A stretch of DNA of 64,000 nucleotides, from positions 62,001-126,000 of the forward strand of contig QFPK01000002.1 of the NCBI GenBank assembly GCA_003248865.1. Direction: 5' to 3'. The notes beneath the pieces were generated by a model, which saw only the letters and a list, made by a program, of their open reading frames with translations, was not told the origin of the DNA and did no database searches. Source of the DNA: Sphingomonas sp. GTDB taxonomy: Bacteria; Pseudomonadota; Alphaproteobacteria; Sphingomonadales; Sphingomonadaceae. Both the position numbers and the translations under genes were made by a program. This document shows, piece by piece, positions 51,177 through 59,842 of this stretch (within the stretch, counting starts at the first letter, position 1; each line of letters starts with the position of its first letter).

Positions 51177-52001
51177 ATGACAATGGCCTTCCTTCGAATT
51201 GCCTCCGGTCTGTCCGCTGCCGCAGGCCTTTTCGCCGCCCCGGCGCTGGCGCAGCGGTTCGACGACACGGTTTCGATTCGGGTCGAGGCCTATTTCGCCG
51301 GCGTCGGCAGCTCGGCGCAGGCGGCCACCGTCTCGGGCACGCTGGGCACCAGCATCGATTTCGAGAAGGATCTGCGGCTCGACAAATCCAAGACGCTGCC
51401 CGCATTGGAAATCGGCTGGCGCGTCAATGACGACTGGGTGCTGCAGGGCCAATATTATGGCCTCTCGCGCCGCTCCTCCGCCACGCTCGACCATGAGATC
51501 AGCTTCGGGGAAACGGTGTGGCCGGTGTCCGCCCGCCTGGGTGCGGGCTTCGATTCCGACGTCTATCGCTTCACCATCGGCAATCTCATACACCAGGGGC
51601 CAAGGCTGGAACTCGGCCTCGGCGTCGGGCTGCACGCCACCGATTTCGAGCTGTTCATCGAAGGCGAGGGCCAGGTGGGCAACGGCCCCGTCCGCTTCCA
51701 CCGCGAGGGGCGCAAGATCTTTGCACCGCTTCCCACCATCGGCGCCTTCGGCCAGTGGGAGCCCGCATCGAAATGGACCCTCTCAGGCCGGGTCGACTGG
51801 CTGTCGCTGGGGATCGACGATTACCGCGGCCGCCTGATCAACAGCGAAGCCTCCGTCTCGTACAAGATCCACCGTAACTTCGATATTCCCACCTCGTACC
51901 GCTATGTGAACTACAAGCTGCGGGTCTCGAAAGAGGATTGGAACGGCCGCGTCCGCTACGAATTCTCGGGCCCCGCCGTCTTCATCCGCGCCGGTTTCTG
52001 A
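51177..52001 (+). CDS. Outer-membrane beta-barrel protein, unknown function
   Basis: A 274-aa exported protein. Signal peptide ends APALA-QRFDD. The rest alternates polar and hydrophobic residues in short strands (WVLQGQYYGLSRRSSATLDH, RLELGLGVGLHATDFELF) with a C-terminal aromatic FIRAGF, as in small OM barrels. No named family is recognised. The start is MTMAF at 51177; the ATG at 51183 is an alternative, with only a weak ribosome site for either. It is convergent with the DUF1905 gene. Confidence 0.75.
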   Translation: MTMAFLRIASGLSAAAGLFAAPALAQRFDDTVSIRVEAYFAGVGSSAQAATVSGTLGTSIDFEKDLRLDKSKTLPALEIGWRVNDDWVLQGQYYGLSRRSSATLDHEISFGETVWPVSARLGAGFDSDVYRFTIGNLIHQGPRLELGLGVGLHATDFELFIEGEGQVGNGPVRFHREGRKIFAPLPTIGAFGQWEPASKWTLSGRVDWLSLGIDDYRGRLINSEASVSYKIHRNFDIPTSYRYVNYKLRVSKEDWNGRVRYEFSGPAVFIRAGF

Positions 52002-52005
52002 CCGC

Positions 52006-52329
52006 TCAGATCATCGCCTGATCCCGCAGCGTCAGCACCAGCTCAATGCTGTCCCCGGCCCCCACGCCCAGTTTGCGGCGCACCTCGGCCTTCACCGGCA
52101 GGAGCCAGCTGTCGCGCGCCTTGTCTGGGAAGAGCGAGGTGTCCCAGATCACGCTGCCCGATTGCGCGCGCACCCGCACCGAACGCCAGCCCCGCTTCGG
52201 CAGCAGGAAGGCATGCAGCCCCACGGCCTCCGCCGGTTCCGGCGGCAGGGTCACGAAAAACCAGCGGGCGGGCGCCTGACCCGTCCACTCCCACAGCTCC
52301 GCCTCGAAGGGTGGCAGCTGTTCCGTCAT
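52006..52329 (-). CDS. DUF1905 domain protein
   Basis: A 107-aa single-domain protein of the DUF1905 family: FEAELWEWTGQAPARWFFVTLP, RGWRSVRVRAQSG and WLLPVKAEVRRKLGVGAGDSIELVL, a small beta-barrel of unknown function. Its stop lies 4 bp from the convergent barrel-protein stop, and it lies 25 bp downstream of the S41 peptidase gene on the same strand. Confidence 0.82.
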   Translation of the reverse strand: MTEQLPPFEAELWEWTGQAPARWFFVTLPPEPAEAVGLHAFLLPKRGWRSVRVRAQSGSVIWDTSLFPDKARDSWLLPVKAEVRRKLGVGAGDSIELVLTLRDQAMI

Positions 52330-52354
52330 CCGCTGTGGGGCATGGCCCCATCCA

Positions 52355-53695
52355 TCACTGTAAGGTGGCCGAAACGTCCATCATCATGCGCGGATAGCGC
52401 ATCTCGCCGCCGCCCGGCAACGCCCGCACCAGCGCGGAGGCCTCGCCGTCGGGCCCGTCGCGCTCGATCGAGAAGCGGGCCGCCGGCTCTTCCGCCAGGC
52501 TGAAGCGGTCGCCCCCCAGCGCCACCAGAGTCCGCGCCGGGCGCCGCCCCTGCAGCAGGTGCAGCGTGCCGCCGGCCTCGGCAATCACAAGGTCACCGAA
52601 CCGCCCCGCCAGTCCGACATCGGCGGCATCCGTGCGCGCCTCGGCCCGCAACGTCTCCAGCACCAGCGCCGCCTGTTTCGGCAGCGCCTTGCCATCCGCA
52701 CGCAACTGCTTGCCCTCGGCCTCCAGCGCCAGGATTTGCGCCACCCGCAGCGCGTCTTCCTGCGCGGTGCCGACATCCGGAGTCACGCCCCGGCCTTCCC
52801 AGTTGGTGCCGGTGATGGGGTTCACGGGCGTGCTCACGGAAATGAAGATGGAAAAGCCGTCCGCGGTCTGCCGGACACTGCCCGGATTGGCGGCGCCGCC
52901 AGTGCGCTCACCCACGATCACGGCCCGGCCCGCCGCCTGCAGGGTATAGGCCAGCGCCTCGGCAGAGGATCCCGTCCGCGCGCTCACCAGAATGAACAGC
53001 GGCGTGTCCAGCCGCTTGGGCAGGGTGGCCGCCACCGGCGACAGCTCATAGCCGTCCAGCCCGGTGCGGGATCGGAACACGCTCGCCACCCGCGCCGGCT
53101 CCGCCACGAACTGCTGCACCAGATAGGCCACCATGTTGGGCGAACCACCGCCATTGTCGCGCAGGTCGATGATCAGGCTGGGCGTCCCGGCCACGAAGCG
53201 CAGCGCCGCGTCGGCGGCTGCCTGCTGTGGGCTTCCCGGCCCCTCGAACGGGGCGAACAGATCCAGCTTCACATAGCCGACGCCGCCCGGCAGCACCGCC
53301 ACATCGGTGAAGCCATGGTTGGCGCGCGCGGTGTCGCCGTCGTCCAGCGCCGCCACTCGCGCAGGCGCGGCATTGCCGCCGGGCGCCCAGCTGACGGCGA
53401 AATGCCGGTCCTCGCCGGATAGCCGCTTCGTCAGCACGAAGGCGAGATCGCGCGGATCGCGCCAGCGGTCGAACACACCGGCCCGCGCGTCGGCCTCCAG
53501 CCCGTTGGCGATCCGTGTCGCGCGAACCGCATCGAAATAATTGGCGCGGATCAGCTGCGCGATCCCCGTCACCGCCTGTCTCGGCTCGGGCGCGGCACAA
53601 TCCGCACAGGCCTCCCGCGCCGCTGCCGCGAGGCTGGGCGGTGCCCAAATGGCCATTGCCAGCGCTGCCAGCAGCGCTCTGGTTGCTGCTCCCAT
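52355..53695 (-). CDS. S41-family peptidase, exported, without a PDZ domain
   Basis: A 446-aa periplasmic protease of the tail-specific/IRBP-like group. Signal peptide ends PPSLA. An N-terminal helical domain (QAVTGIAQLIRANYFD) runs straight into the catalytic domain (VGYVKLDLFAPFEG, LIIDLRDNGGGSPNMVAYL) with the nucleophile Ser in SARTGSSAEALAYTLQ and the region VGERTGGAANPGS. The PDZ domain of CtpA-type enzymes is missing. ATG 53695 was chosen because GGGAGAA precedes it and it opens the signal. It is divergent from the monooxygenase gene. Confidence 0.87.
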   Translation of the reverse strand: MGAATRALLAALAMAIWAPPSLAAAAREACADCAAPEPRQAVTGIAQLIRANYFDAVRATRIANGLEADARAGVFDRWRDPRDLAFVLTKRLSGEDRHFAVSWAPGGNAAPARVAALDDGDTARANHGFTDVAVLPGGVGYVKLDLFAPFEGPGSPQQAAADAALRFVAGTPSLIIDLRDNGGGSPNMVAYLVQQFVAEPARVASVFRSRTGLDGYELSPVAATLPKRLDTPLFILVSARTGSSAEALAYTLQAAGRAVIVGERTGGAANPGSVRQTADGFSIFISVSTPVNPITGTNWEGRGVTPDVGTAQEDALRVAQILALEAEGKQLRADGKALPKQAALVLETLRAEARTDAADVGLAGRFGDLVIAEAGGTLHLLQGRRPARTLVALGGDRFSLAEEPAARFSIERDGPDGEASALVRALPGGGEMRYPRMMMDVSATLQ

Positions 53696-53793
53696 TGCGT
53701 TCTCCCAGGAAAGCCGCCGCACTCCCACGCGGTTGCTTTCCCCTCCGTCCGTGCAGTCTGCCATCGAATTCCCCCTGCGCCAAGTGCCAGACT

Positions 53794-53812
53794 TGCGGAG
53801 TCCGACTCCGCA
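53794..53812. promoter_or_regulatory. Perfect 9-bp palindrome in a divergent promoter
   Basis: TGCGGAGTC-C-GACTCCGCA, a perfect 9-1-9 inverted repeat centred 48 bp before the monooxygenase ATG and about 108 bp before the S41 peptidase start. It looks like a dimeric repressor or activator site; the regulator is not adjacent. Confidence 0.55.
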
Positions 53813-53850
53813 TGTCAGGCTCCGCGCCGAGGGATAGGGAAGGACGGATT

Positions 53851-55326
53851 ATGGACAGCTTCGACGTCGTGATCGTCGGCGCAGGGCTCAGCGGCATCGG
53901 GGCCGCCTGGCATCTGAAAGACAAGTGCAAGGGCAAGAGCTTCGCCATCCTGGAAGCCCGCGACGCCATCGGCGGCACATGGGATCTGTTCCGCTACCCC
54001 GGCATCCGCTCCGATTCGGACATGTTCACGCTGGGCTACAACTTCCGCCCCTGGACAGAGCAGAAGGCCATCGCGGATGGCCCGCACATCCTGAAATATG
54101 TGAACGAAACCGCCCGTGAAGGCGGGATCGATCAGCATATCCGCTTCCGCCACAAGGTCAGCGAGGCGAGCTTCGACAGCAGCACCGGCCGCTGGACGGT
54201 GACCGCCGACACGCCCGAAGGCCAGCGCCAGTTCAACTGCCGCCTGCTGCTGATGGCCGCCGGCTATTACAGCTATGACAACCCGCACAACCCGCATTTC
54301 GAAGGCGAAGAGAGCTTCGGGGGCCGCATCTTCCATGCCCAGCACTGGCCGCAGGATGTGGATTACCGGAACAAGCGTGTCGTGGTGATCGGATCGGGCG
54401 CCACCGCCGTCACCATCGTGCCCGTCGTCGCCCGCGATGCTGCGCATGTCACCATGCTGCAGCGTTCGCCGACATGGATGGTCTCCCGCCCGGCGGAAGA
54501 CAAGATCGCCAACTTCCTGCGCCGCGTGCTGCCGCCGATGGCCGCCTACAATCTAGTCCGCTGGCGCAACGTGCTGATGCAGAGCTGGTTCTTCAAGCGC
54601 ACCCGCACCCACCCGGAAAAGGTGAACAAGGGCGTGACGGACATGCTGCTAAAGGAACTGCCGGAAGATGTGGTGAAGGCCCACTTCCAGCCCAGCTACA
54701 ATGTGTGGGACCAGCGTCTGTGCCTGGTGCCCGACAGCGACTTCTTCAAGGCCGTGAAGGACGGCACCGCGTCCGTCGTGACCGACCATGTGGACCATTT
54801 CGATGCGAACGGCATCGCGCTGCAATCCGGCCAGCACATCGATGCGGACATCATCGTGAAGGCGACCGGCCTGCGCCTGCAGGTGCTGGGCGGCGCGAAG
54901 GTGCTGGTGGACGGCAAGGAAATTCGCCCCAACGACCGCTATGTCTATCGCGGCATGATGCTCGAAGGGGTGCCGAACCTCGTCTACGTCTTCGGCTATT
55001 TCAACGCCTCATGGACGCTGCGCGCGGACCTCACCTGCGAATGGACCTGCCGCCTGCTGAACGCGCTGGACAATCCCGCCACCCCCATCGCGGTGCCGGA
55101 ACGCAAGGTGGATGTTCAGGACGAGCCGCTGTTGCTGAACTCCGGCTATGTCCAGCGCGCGCTGGATACCCTGCCGCGCCAGTCCAGCACCGATCCCTGG
55201 CGCGACACGCAGGATTATCTGCGCGACCGCAAGGCCATCCATCAGGATCCGCTGTCAGACGGCACCCTGAAGTTCCGCCCCCTCGCCCCTGCCCGCACAC
55301 AGGCCTATGCGGAGGCGGCGGAGTAG
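53851..55326 (+). CDS. Flavin-containing Baeyer-Villiger-type monooxygenase
   Basis: A 491-aa FAD/NADPH enzyme that inserts oxygen beside a ketone or oxidises heteroatoms. Two Rossmann motifs are present: VIVGAGLSGIGAAWHL (residues about 7-22) and VVVIGSGATAVTIVP (about 175-190). The diagnostic BVMO fingerprint FxGxxxHxxxWP is seen as FGGRIFHAQHWP (from about 156). It is close to the EthA-like group. The frame is open far upstream, but ATG 53851 begins the FAD domain directly. A 9-bp palindrome lies 39 bp upstream. Repeat copy F follows the stop by 10 bp. Confidence 0.91.
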   Translation: MDSFDVVIVGAGLSGIGAAWHLKDKCKGKSFAILEARDAIGGTWDLFRYPGIRSDSDMFTLGYNFRPWTEQKAIADGPHILKYVNETAREGGIDQHIRFRHKVSEASFDSSTGRWTVTADTPEGQRQFNCRLLLMAAGYYSYDNPHNPHFEGEESFGGRIFHAQHWPQDVDYRNKRVVVIGSGATAVTIVPVVARDAAHVTMLQRSPTWMVSRPAEDKIANFLRRVLPPMAAYNLVRWRNVLMQSWFFKRTRTHPEKVNKGVTDMLLKELPEDVVKAHFQPSYNVWDQRLCLVPDSDFFKAVKDGTASVVTDHVDHFDANGIALQSGQHIDADIIVKATGLRLQVLGGAKVLVDGKEIRPNDRYVYRGMMLEGVPNLVYVFGYFNASWTLRADLTCEWTCRLLNALDNPATPIAVPERKVDVQDEPLLLNSGYVQRALDTLPRQSSTDPWRDTQDYLRDRKAIHQDPLSDGTLKFRPLAPARTQAYAEAAE

Positions 55327-55336
55327 GGCAGGGCGG

Positions 55337-55569
55337 TTTTTTGCCCCGGCGGGCAGGGAAATGATTTCCCTGAACCCTCAACATTGGCGTTGCGCACTAC
55401 TCACAAGCCGCGCGTGTGACTCGATTTGATTGCCTGCGGCGCTGGAACGCGCTGGCGCTGCGGGCAGTAAACCTTGCCGTCAGCACAGCCTAACCGAGTG
55501 ACCTACTAATGTGGGTGCAGGGGCCACGGGCTCCTGCCGGGGGAGTTTGAGGAGGGCAGGACCCCCTCA
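55337..55569 (+). repeat. Multi-hairpin 3'-end repeat, copy F
   Basis: Plus-strand copy, 233 bp. H1 at 55353-55373 has one change at the stem base (CCCTGA for CCCTGC). The right H2 arm (55455-55466) has two changes, GCGCTGCGGGCA against GCGCCGCAGGCA; both turn Watson-Crick pairs into G-U pairs, so an RNA stem would still form. H3 is intact and H4 is weakened. It lies between the convergent monooxygenase and acyltransferase genes. Confidence 0.86.
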
Positions 55570-55580
55570 TCCCTGCCTCG

Positions 55581-56240
55581 TCAAACCTGCTTTCCCGATC
55601 CGACCGAAAAGCGCCCGGCGTGTTTGCCGCGGGCGTTGGCATAATGGGTGCGCATTATCGCGAGGTCGGCTTCATAGTCCCCGCTGGGCCAGATCTCACC
55701 GGAGATGTTCACTGTGCGGGTGCTGTAGTCCATCACGGCGAACACGATGGGGACGCCTGCGAGGCGGGCGATGTGATAGAAGCCGGATTTCCATTCGCCA
55801 ACGGCTGCGCGGGTGCCTTCGGGCGCGATGGCCATCTGGAGGTTGTCGCTCTGCTCGAAGGCCTCGACGGTGGCATTCACCAAGTCCTTTCCGCCGGAGC
55901 GGTCGATGGGGTAGAGGCCCGACAGCCGCACCAGCCAGCCGAACGGCCCCTTGCCGAGCGCGGCCTTGCCCATCCAGCGCAGGCGCACGCGATAGATGCC
56001 GGCGGCGGCCACCATCCACAGCCCGTCCCAGTTGGAGGTGTGGGGCGCGGCGAGGATCACCGCCTTGGGGTGATAGGGATAGCTGCCGGCCACCTTCCAG
56101 CGGACAAGAAAGAACAGCGCGTGGGAGGCCCAGCGGTACAGCTCCGGGCCGAAGCCGCGATAGGGGTGCGGCTGCGCCTGCGTCAGGTCATAGCGGATAT
56201 GGGTGCCCGGCTGTTGCGCGGGCGGCTGGGGCGTGGTCAC
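55581..56240 (-). CDS. 1-acylglycerol-3-phosphate acyltransferase family protein
   Basis: A 219-aa PlsC-like membrane-associated acyltransferase. The catalytic block is ILAAPHTSNWDGLW (His about 66, Asp about 71), and the substrate-binding block is MAIAPEGTRAAVGEWKSGFYHIA. The HTSNWDG version, rather than NHxxxxD, is that of a subgroup in sphingomonads and other alphaproteobacteria whose acceptor is not well defined. Its start overlaps the MerR gene by 4 bp. Confidence 0.87.
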   Translation of the reverse strand: MTTPQPPAQQPGTHIRYDLTQAQPHPYRGFGPELYRWASHALFFLVRWKVAGSYPYHPKAVILAAPHTSNWDGLWMVAAAGIYRVRLRWMGKAALGKGPFGWLVRLSGLYPIDRSGGKDLVNATVEAFEQSDNLQMAIAPEGTRAAVGEWKSGFYHIARLAGVPIVFAVMDYSTRTVNISGEIWPSGDYEADLAIMRTHYANARGKHAGRFSVGSGKQV

Positions 56241-56971
56241 GCGTCGTCTGCATCCTGTGCGCGGCCATTTCGTATGGCCGGGTTGTCGTTGGCGCTGCGG
56301 CGCCGTTCCGAAAGCAGGGCGAGCACTTCACGGGTGAACAGCTCTGCCATCAGCTGGTTGAGGATGCCAATGCCGCGTTCGGCCATGTCGGCCGCCTCCA
56401 GGTCGCCGACATGCGGGGCGACATAGGCGAAGAAGTCCTTCACCTCCAGGTCGGCCAGCTCGTGCATCACGGCAGCGATGCGGCCCATGTCGGTGTCGGC
56501 ATAGCCGCGTTCGCGGGTGAAACCGATCCTGGCGGCCTGCATCAGCAGGCTGAGGATGCGCTGGTCGCGTGGAGAGATGGTGCCGTCCACGTCCGGCGTG
56601 ATCACGCCGGCGGCGATGGTGTCGGCCAGATGGTCCGGGTCTCCGTCGTTCGCCAGTGCGAACTCAACTGCATTCACCCGCTCGCCCTCGGCATCCAGCC
56701 GGGCGCGCAGCAGATGGTCGATCTCCGGCAGCATCTGCGGTTCCAGCCAGCCGGGCTGCCCGCCCGCGAACAGGGAGCGGATCACCGAAAGCGGCAGGAA
56801 GCGCTCGTCCTTCAGGCGGCGGATGGTGATGAGGCGCGCCAGATGTTCCTCGGAATAGGTGGCGCTGTTGCGATGCGTGCGGTCGGGTTCGGGAAGGAGG
56901 CCTTCCCGAATGTAGAAACGGATTGTCTCCCGCGAGACTCCGCTGGCTTTTTCCAGCTCGCGCATGCGCAT
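56237..56971 (-). CDS. MerR-family transcriptional regulator
   Basis: A 244-aa regulator. The N-terminal winged helix-turn-helix reads MRMRELEKASGVSRETIRFYIREGLLPEPDRTHRNSATYSEEHLARL, the MerR pattern. The C-terminal 170 residues are a long helical effector or dimerisation region with no Cys cluster, so metal sensing is unlikely. It overlaps the acyltransferase by 4 bp, which suggests it controls lipid-related genes, possibly this operon. Confidence 0.88.
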   Translation of the reverse strand: MRMRELEKASGVSRETIRFYIREGLLPEPDRTHRNSATYSEEHLARLITIRRLKDERFLPLSVIRSLFAGGQPGWLEPQMLPEIDHLLRARLDAEGERVNAVEFALANDGDPDHLADTIAAGVITPDVDGTISPRDQRILSLLMQAARIGFTRERGYADTDMGRIAAVMHELADLEVKDFFAYVAPHVGDLEAADMAERGIGILNQLMAELFTREVLALLSERRRSANDNPAIRNGRAQDADDA

Positions 56972-56984
56972 GAAGGCCGCCCTA

Positions 56985-57191
56985 TCAGGGCTTTGCCTCC
57001 CCCGCCATCCCCTGTGGGACAGGCGGTTGACGTTGGGGAAGGGTGGACCAGCTCCAGACGTTGAAGACCAGGATGGCGGCGATCACGAACAGCAGCAGCG
57101 CACGGGTGCGGTTGCGCCTCCACATCCAGACGCCGCCCAGCGCGAGCAGGAGGGCGCCCAGCATGGCGATACCGTAAAGCGCGCCCGTCAT
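56985..57191 (-). CDS. Small two-helix membrane protein, unknown function
   Basis: A 68-aa protein, MTGALYGIAMLGALLLALGG then a WRRNRTR loop and LLLFVIAAILVFNVWSW: two membrane helices and a short Pro-rich tail (LPQRQPPVPQGMAGEAKP). Its ATG overlaps the glpK stop (ATGA, 4 bp) and it ends 13 bp before the MerR start. I do not recognise a family; context suggests cotranscription with glpK. Confidence 0.7.
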   Translation of the reverse strand: MTGALYGIAMLGALLLALGGVWMWRRNRTRALLLFVIAAILVFNVWSWSTLPQRQPPVPQGMAGEAKP

Positions 57192-58648
57192 AGCCCGGCC
57201 AGCGTCTGCTCGACGGCCCGGCCCCAGCTCTTGCGGCGCTGGGCGCGGGCGTCGGCGCTGTTGGCGGGCTCGAAGCGGCGGTCGGCATGGACCATCGCGG
57301 CCTCGGCGTCGGCCAGCGCGGGAAACAGGCCGGAGCCGACTCCAGCCAGCATCGCGGCGCCCAGCCCGGTGGTTTCGATGCTCTGCGGCCGTTCCACCGC
57401 GAGGCCCGTGGCGTCGGCCAGGTCCTGACAGAGCCATTCGTTGGCGACCATGCCGCCATCGACGCGCAGGCTGGAAGGGGTGACTCCGTCGGCTGCGAAG
57501 GCGTCGATCAGGTCCGCCGTCTGCTGGCCCATGGCCTCCAGCGTGGCGCGCACGATATGGGCGCGGGTGGTGCCCGCCGTAAGGCCGGTGAGGAGGCCGC
57601 GCGCCAGCGGTTCCCAGTGCGGGGCGCCGAGGCCCGCGAAGGCGGGCACGAAAGTGACTCCCCCGCTGTCGGGCACGCTGGCGGCCAGCGCAGAGGATTC
57701 CGCGACGGTGTCCAGGATGCCCAGCCCGTCGCGCAGCCATTTCACGGCATTGCCGCCCACGAAGATGGAGCCTTCCAGCGCATAGGCGCGGGGCGCCGAA
57801 CTGAGGAAGGTGGAGAGCAGCCGGTTGCGGCTGACAGGCGGTGTCGTGCCCGCGTTGGCCAGCATGAAGATGCCGGTGCCATAGGTGCATTTCGCCATAC
57901 CGGGTTGGGAGCAGCCCTGCCCGATGGTGGCGGCCTGCTGGTCTCCGGCGATGCCGCTGATCATCAGCGGGCGGCCATAGAGGCGGGTTTCGGCCAGCAG
58001 CCCCGCCGTGGGGCAGATGGCGGGCAGCGCGGCGGCCGGGACACCCAGCAGATCGATCATCTCCACCGACCATTCGGCCTTGCCCAGATCCATCAGCAGC
58101 GTGCGCGATGCGTTGCTGGCATCTGTGAGGTGCTGGCCCGACAGCTTGAACAGCAGCCAGCTTTCCACTGTGCCCAGCGCAAGATCGCCGCTGTCGGCGG
58201 CGGCCTTCACCTGCGGCCAGTTGGCAAGCGCCCAGCGGATCTTGGTGCCGGAGAAATAGGGATCGAGCAGCAGCCCCGTCAGCTCCTGCACGCGCGGTTC
58301 ATGGCCGCCTTCGCGCAGGGTTTCGCAGCTCTCTGCCGAGCGCCGGTCCTGCCAGACGATGGCGGGGCAGAGCGGCTCGCCGGTGCGGCGGCTCCAGAAC
58401 ACGATGGTCTCGCGCTGGTTGGTAAGGCCGATGGCATGCACCCGGTCCCCCACCTCGGCCAGTACCTCGCGCACGGCCTGGTCCGTCAGGCGCCAGATTT
58501 CGGCGGCGTCATGCTCGACATGGCCGGGGGCCGGATAATGCTGGGTGATGGCGTGCTGCGCCACCGCGACGATCCGTCCGGAAAAGTCGAAGGCAAGCGC
58601 GCGCGTGGAGGTGGTGCCACTGTCGATGGCCAGAATAAGGTCTCCCAT
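57188..58648 (-). CDS. glpK: Glycerol kinase
   Basis: A 486-aa FGGY-family kinase that phosphorylates glycerol to glycerol-3-phosphate. It begins MGDLILAIDSGTTSTRALAFD; GLTNQRETIVFW, IVWQDRRSAESC, LLLDPYFSGTKIRW, SGIAGDQQAATIGQG and GMAKCTYGTGIFML match the family. The ATP loop has Ser where most have Gln (IDSGTTS for LDQGTTS). ATG 58648 was chosen from the family N-terminus. glpF and glpD are not here, but an acyltransferase that could use glycerol phosphate lies downstream. It is divergent from the SDR gene. Confidence 0.92.
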   Translation of the reverse strand: MGDLILAIDSGTTSTRALAFDFSGRIVAVAQHAITQHYPAPGHVEHDAAEIWRLTDQAVREVLAEVGDRVHAIGLTNQRETIVFWSRRTGEPLCPAIVWQDRRSAESCETLREGGHEPRVQELTGLLLDPYFSGTKIRWALANWPQVKAAADSGDLALGTVESWLLFKLSGQHLTDASNASRTLLMDLGKAEWSVEMIDLLGVPAAALPAICPTAGLLAETRLYGRPLMISGIAGDQQAATIGQGCSQPGMAKCTYGTGIFMLANAGTTPPVSRNRLLSTFLSSAPRAYALEGSIFVGGNAVKWLRDGLGILDTVAESSALAASVPDSGGVTFVPAFAGLGAPHWEPLARGLLTGLTAGTTRAHIVRATLEAMGQQTADLIDAFAADGVTPSSLRVDGGMVANEWLCQDLADATGLAVERPQSIETTGLGAAMLAGVGSGLFPALADAEAAMVHADRRFEPANSADARAQRRKSWGRAVEQTLAGL

Positions 58649-58717
58649 GGCTGTTACTGCTGGCGGGTTGCGGGGCGGAGCACAAGTGCCGACGATGAGA
58701 CAAAGAGGGAGAGGATT

Positions 58718-59503
58718 ATGCGGTTCCAAGGACAGGTGGTGCTGGTGACTGGGGCGGCCTCTGGCATCGGGCGGGCGGCTTCGCTGCAATTCGCAGCGGA
58801 AGGCGCGACAGTGCTGGCGGCGGACTGGTCCGACGCGGTGGTGGGTACGGTGGAGGAGATCCGCGGCGGCGGCGGGCGTGCGGAGACGCTGGTCGGCGAT
58901 GCGGGTGACGAGGCGTTCGTGAAGGCGGCGGTGGACAAGGCGCTGGCCGATCATGGCCGGCTGGATGCGTTGTTCGCCAATGCGGGGATTTCGGGCGGGC
59001 TCACCAAACTCTCCGACCTGGGCGTCGAGGAGTGGGAGAAGGTGCTGCGGGTGAATCTGATCGGCGTGTTCCTGGCGATTCGCGAAGGCAGCCGGGCGAT
59101 GATCCCGATGGGCAAGGGCGCCATCGTGGCGACAGCGAGCGTGGCGGGCATCCGGTCAGGCGCGGGCGGCATGCCCTATTCCGCCTCCAAAGCGGGGGTG
59201 ATCAGCCTGACGCAGACGGCGGCGAACCAGCTGGCGGGAACGGGGGTGCGGATAAACTGCATCTGTCCCGGGCTGACGGAAACCGGCATGACGGCGCCGA
59301 TGTTCGATGGCGCCCGCGCGCGTGGCAACGAGGCGCGGCTGGGGCAGCTGAATCCGTTGCGCCGCTATGCCGAGCCGGAGGAGCAGGCGGCGGTCGCGCT
59401 GTTCCTCGCATCCGATGCGGCGAGCTATGTGAACGGGCAGGCGATTGCGGTGGATGGCGGCCTGTCCTCCAGCCACCCGACCGTGCCCGGCAAGCTCGCC
59501 TGA
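58718..59503 (+). CDS. SDR-family NAD(P)-dependent oxidoreductase
   Basis: A 261-aa classical short-chain dehydrogenase. The cofactor motif is VTGAASGIGRA (residues 10-20), LFANAG stabilises the fold, and the catalytic Ser/Tyr/Lys are in ATASVAGI and YSASKAG. The C-terminal AIAVDGGLSS is typical. The substrate is unknown. GAGAGG lies 5 nt before ATG 58718. A 69-bp divergent promoter region separates it from glpK. Confidence 0.92.
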   Translation: MRFQGQVVLVTGAASGIGRAASLQFAAEGATVLAADWSDAVVGTVEEIRGGGGRAETLVGDAGDEAFVKAAVDKALADHGRLDALFANAGISGGLTKLSDLGVEEWEKVLRVNLIGVFLAIREGSRAMIPMGKGAIVATASVAGIRSGAGGMPYSASKAGVISLTQTAANQLAGTGVRINCICPGLTETGMTAPMFDGARARGNEARLGQLNPLRRYAEPEEQAAVALFLASDAASYVNGQAIAVDGGLSSSHPTVPGKLA

Positions 59504-59542
59504 CTTGCGCTGAGCGATTTCCGGCGCTAGCGCGGGCCCATC

Positions 59543-59722
59543 GGTGAAGGTGCCCCGGTGTGAGCCGGGGTGAAAAGGGAAGCCGGTGCGGGGAGAGATC
59601 CCCCACTCCGGCGCTGTACCCGCAACTGTAACCGGGATGGCGCGAAGCCATATGCCACTGCCCCACAATCGGGCGGGAAGGCGCTTCGAGCCGATATCCC
59701 GGAAGCCAGGAGACCTGCCTTC
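59543..59722 (+). promoter_or_regulatory. Cobalamin riboswitch upstream of btuB
   Basis: Adenosylcobalamin-sensing leader RNA. Visible parts: the GGTG start at 59543, GTGAAAAGGGAAGCCGGTG, CCCGCAACTGTAA, the GCCACTG loop, GGGAAGGCGC and the B12 box AGCCAGGAGACCTGCC (59704-59719). The btuB ATG is 121 nt downstream; the intervening leader can hold the expression platform. Binding of B12 is expected to shut down the uptake operon. Nothing else lies in the 59504-59842 gap. Confidence 0.96.
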
Positions 59723-59842
59723 GTCGGTCGTCCAGTCCTGCCGGCGGGAATACCGGTGCGACCGAGACGAAGGCGTGTCCAGTCGGGCGAACCTTCTTCC
59801 CTCGAACGGGCGACATCTGTCGAACCGATCGAAGGGATTGAT

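Noticed and set aside
1210..55569. Integron attC sites or IS ends as explanation for the six repeats
   Set aside because: attC sites flank cassettes in arrays next to an integrase, not isolated core genes such as dnaB and gcvPB. No transposase, target duplication or matching terminal repeats of an IS are visible.
57287..58717. N-terminal extension of the SDR gene reading antisense through glpK
   Set aside because: The SDR cofactor motif begins at the ATG at 58718, which has its own ribosome site; the upstream part is only an open shadow frame.
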